Below are positions 63,888 to 64,000 of a DNA stretch of 64,000 nt, in pieces. This DNA is from Flavobacterium foetidum (lineage in GTDB: Bacteria; Bacteroidota; Bacteroidia; Flavobacteriales; Flavobacteriaceae), in assembly GCF_004634245.1 (NCBI RefSeq), contig NZ_SJTF01000003.1:425653-489652 (forward strand), given 5' to 3'. The position numbers were made by a program, and so were the translations under genes. The notes below the pieces were generated by a model, which was given only the letters and a program-made list of their open reading frames with translations, was not told the origin of the DNA and made no database searches. How positions within the stretch are numbered: the first letter of the stretch is position 1; each line of letters starts with the position of its first letter.

Positions 63888-63922
63888 AAAAACTTCAATT
63901 AGCAGAGCCAATTGAAGTTTTT
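63888..63922. terminator. Bidirectional terminator between the hydrolase and tRNA-Leu
   Basis: A perfect 13-bp stem AAAAACTTCAATT/AATTGAAGTTTTT (63888-63900 with 63910-63922). A-run and T-run on opposite sides allow it to serve both the plus-strand hydrolase gene and the minus-strand tRNA. Confidence 0.85.
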
Positions 63923-63924
63923 AG

Positions 63925-64000
63925 TACTCAGAGCGGGACTTGAACCCGCACGAACATTGCTGTTCACTGGATTTTAAGTCCAGCGTGTCTACCAATTTCA
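63925..64000 (-). tRNA. tRNA-Leu, anticodon UAA (5' end outside window)
   Basis: On the minus strand the D-arm part GAAATTGGTAGACACGC, the anticodon stem-loop CTGGA-CTTAAAA-TCCAG (anticodon TAA), a long class II variable arm, the T-arm GCGGG-TTCAAGT-CCCGC and the acceptor strand TCTGAGT-A are all present. The discriminator A is at 63925 and CCA is not encoded. The 5' acceptor strand lies beyond base 64000. Confidence 0.93.

Noticed and set aside
63925..64000. tRNA-Leu as an integration site of a genomic island carrying the xylan locus
   Set aside because: No integrase, no direct repeat of the tRNA 3' end is seen near the locus, and base composition does not change across it except in small repeat blocks.

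Overview
The window looks like a chromosome segment from a Flavobacterium-type member of the Bacteroidota. It is strongly AT-rich, carries two SusC/SusD pairs, FecR and ECF sigma signalling, many lipoprotein signals of the xxSC type, and a TAnnTTTG -7 element. The genus is inferred from protein style and repeat style; no search was run.

Layout. (1) 1-6928, minus: a signalling cluster with two histidine kinases and two stand-alone receiver proteins. One kinase, cut by the left edge, contains a long tandem HAMP array. (2) 7388-12302, minus: a tripartite exporter (TolC-like, HlyD-like, ABC) with a small unknown membrane-anchored protein upstream; the ABC ATPase has lost several consensus catalytic residues. 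(3) 12681-16398, minus: a sucrose-phosphate synthase/phosphatase fusion coupled to a GH32-like enzyme. (4) 16656-31613: a redox-flavoured SusCD locus. A divergent ECF sigma gene faces fecR, STN-SusC, SusD, two DUF4369/TlpA thioredoxins, an M16 peptidase and DsbD. (5) 31866-55984, minus: a complete-looking xylan utilisation locus. It encodes GH35-like, GH10 with inserted CBMs, a surface glycan-binding protein, SusD, SusC, XylA, XylB, a GntR regulator, GH43, a GPH symporter, a second GH10, UxuA, an SDR and GH67. (6) 56259-59373, minus: a PEBP protein, an AraC regulator, a LacI regulator and a PepSY-like protein. (7) 59674-63820, plus: a TPR sensor kinase with a LuxR-type regulator, then a lipoprotein alpha/beta hydrolase. 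(8) The 3' part of a tRNA-Leu(UAA) at the right edge.

How it fits together. Xylan is bound and cut at the surface (SGBP, SusD, two GH10 lipoproteins), imported by SusC, and trimmed by GH67 and the GH35-like enzyme. Oligosaccharides enter the cytoplasm through the GPH symporter, are cut by GH43, and xylose passes through XylA and XylB. Glucuronate side chains pass through an SDR (presumed) and UxuA to KDG. Five copies of a LacI-type operator core (CAATCGGTTG) lie in spacers of this region: four upstream of susC (two), the symporter and GH67, and one in the gntR-xylBA upstream spacer. The LacI regulator at 57774-58802 is the obvious candidate. The other notable unit is the SusCD/thioredoxin/M16/DsbD locus, whose substrate is unknown.

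Many intergenic gaps hold long inverted repeats, some perfect over 27-29 bp, in several sequence families. Rho-independent-type hairpins follow most operons, and two sit inside the redox locus, between susD and tlpA and between the M16 gene and dsbD.
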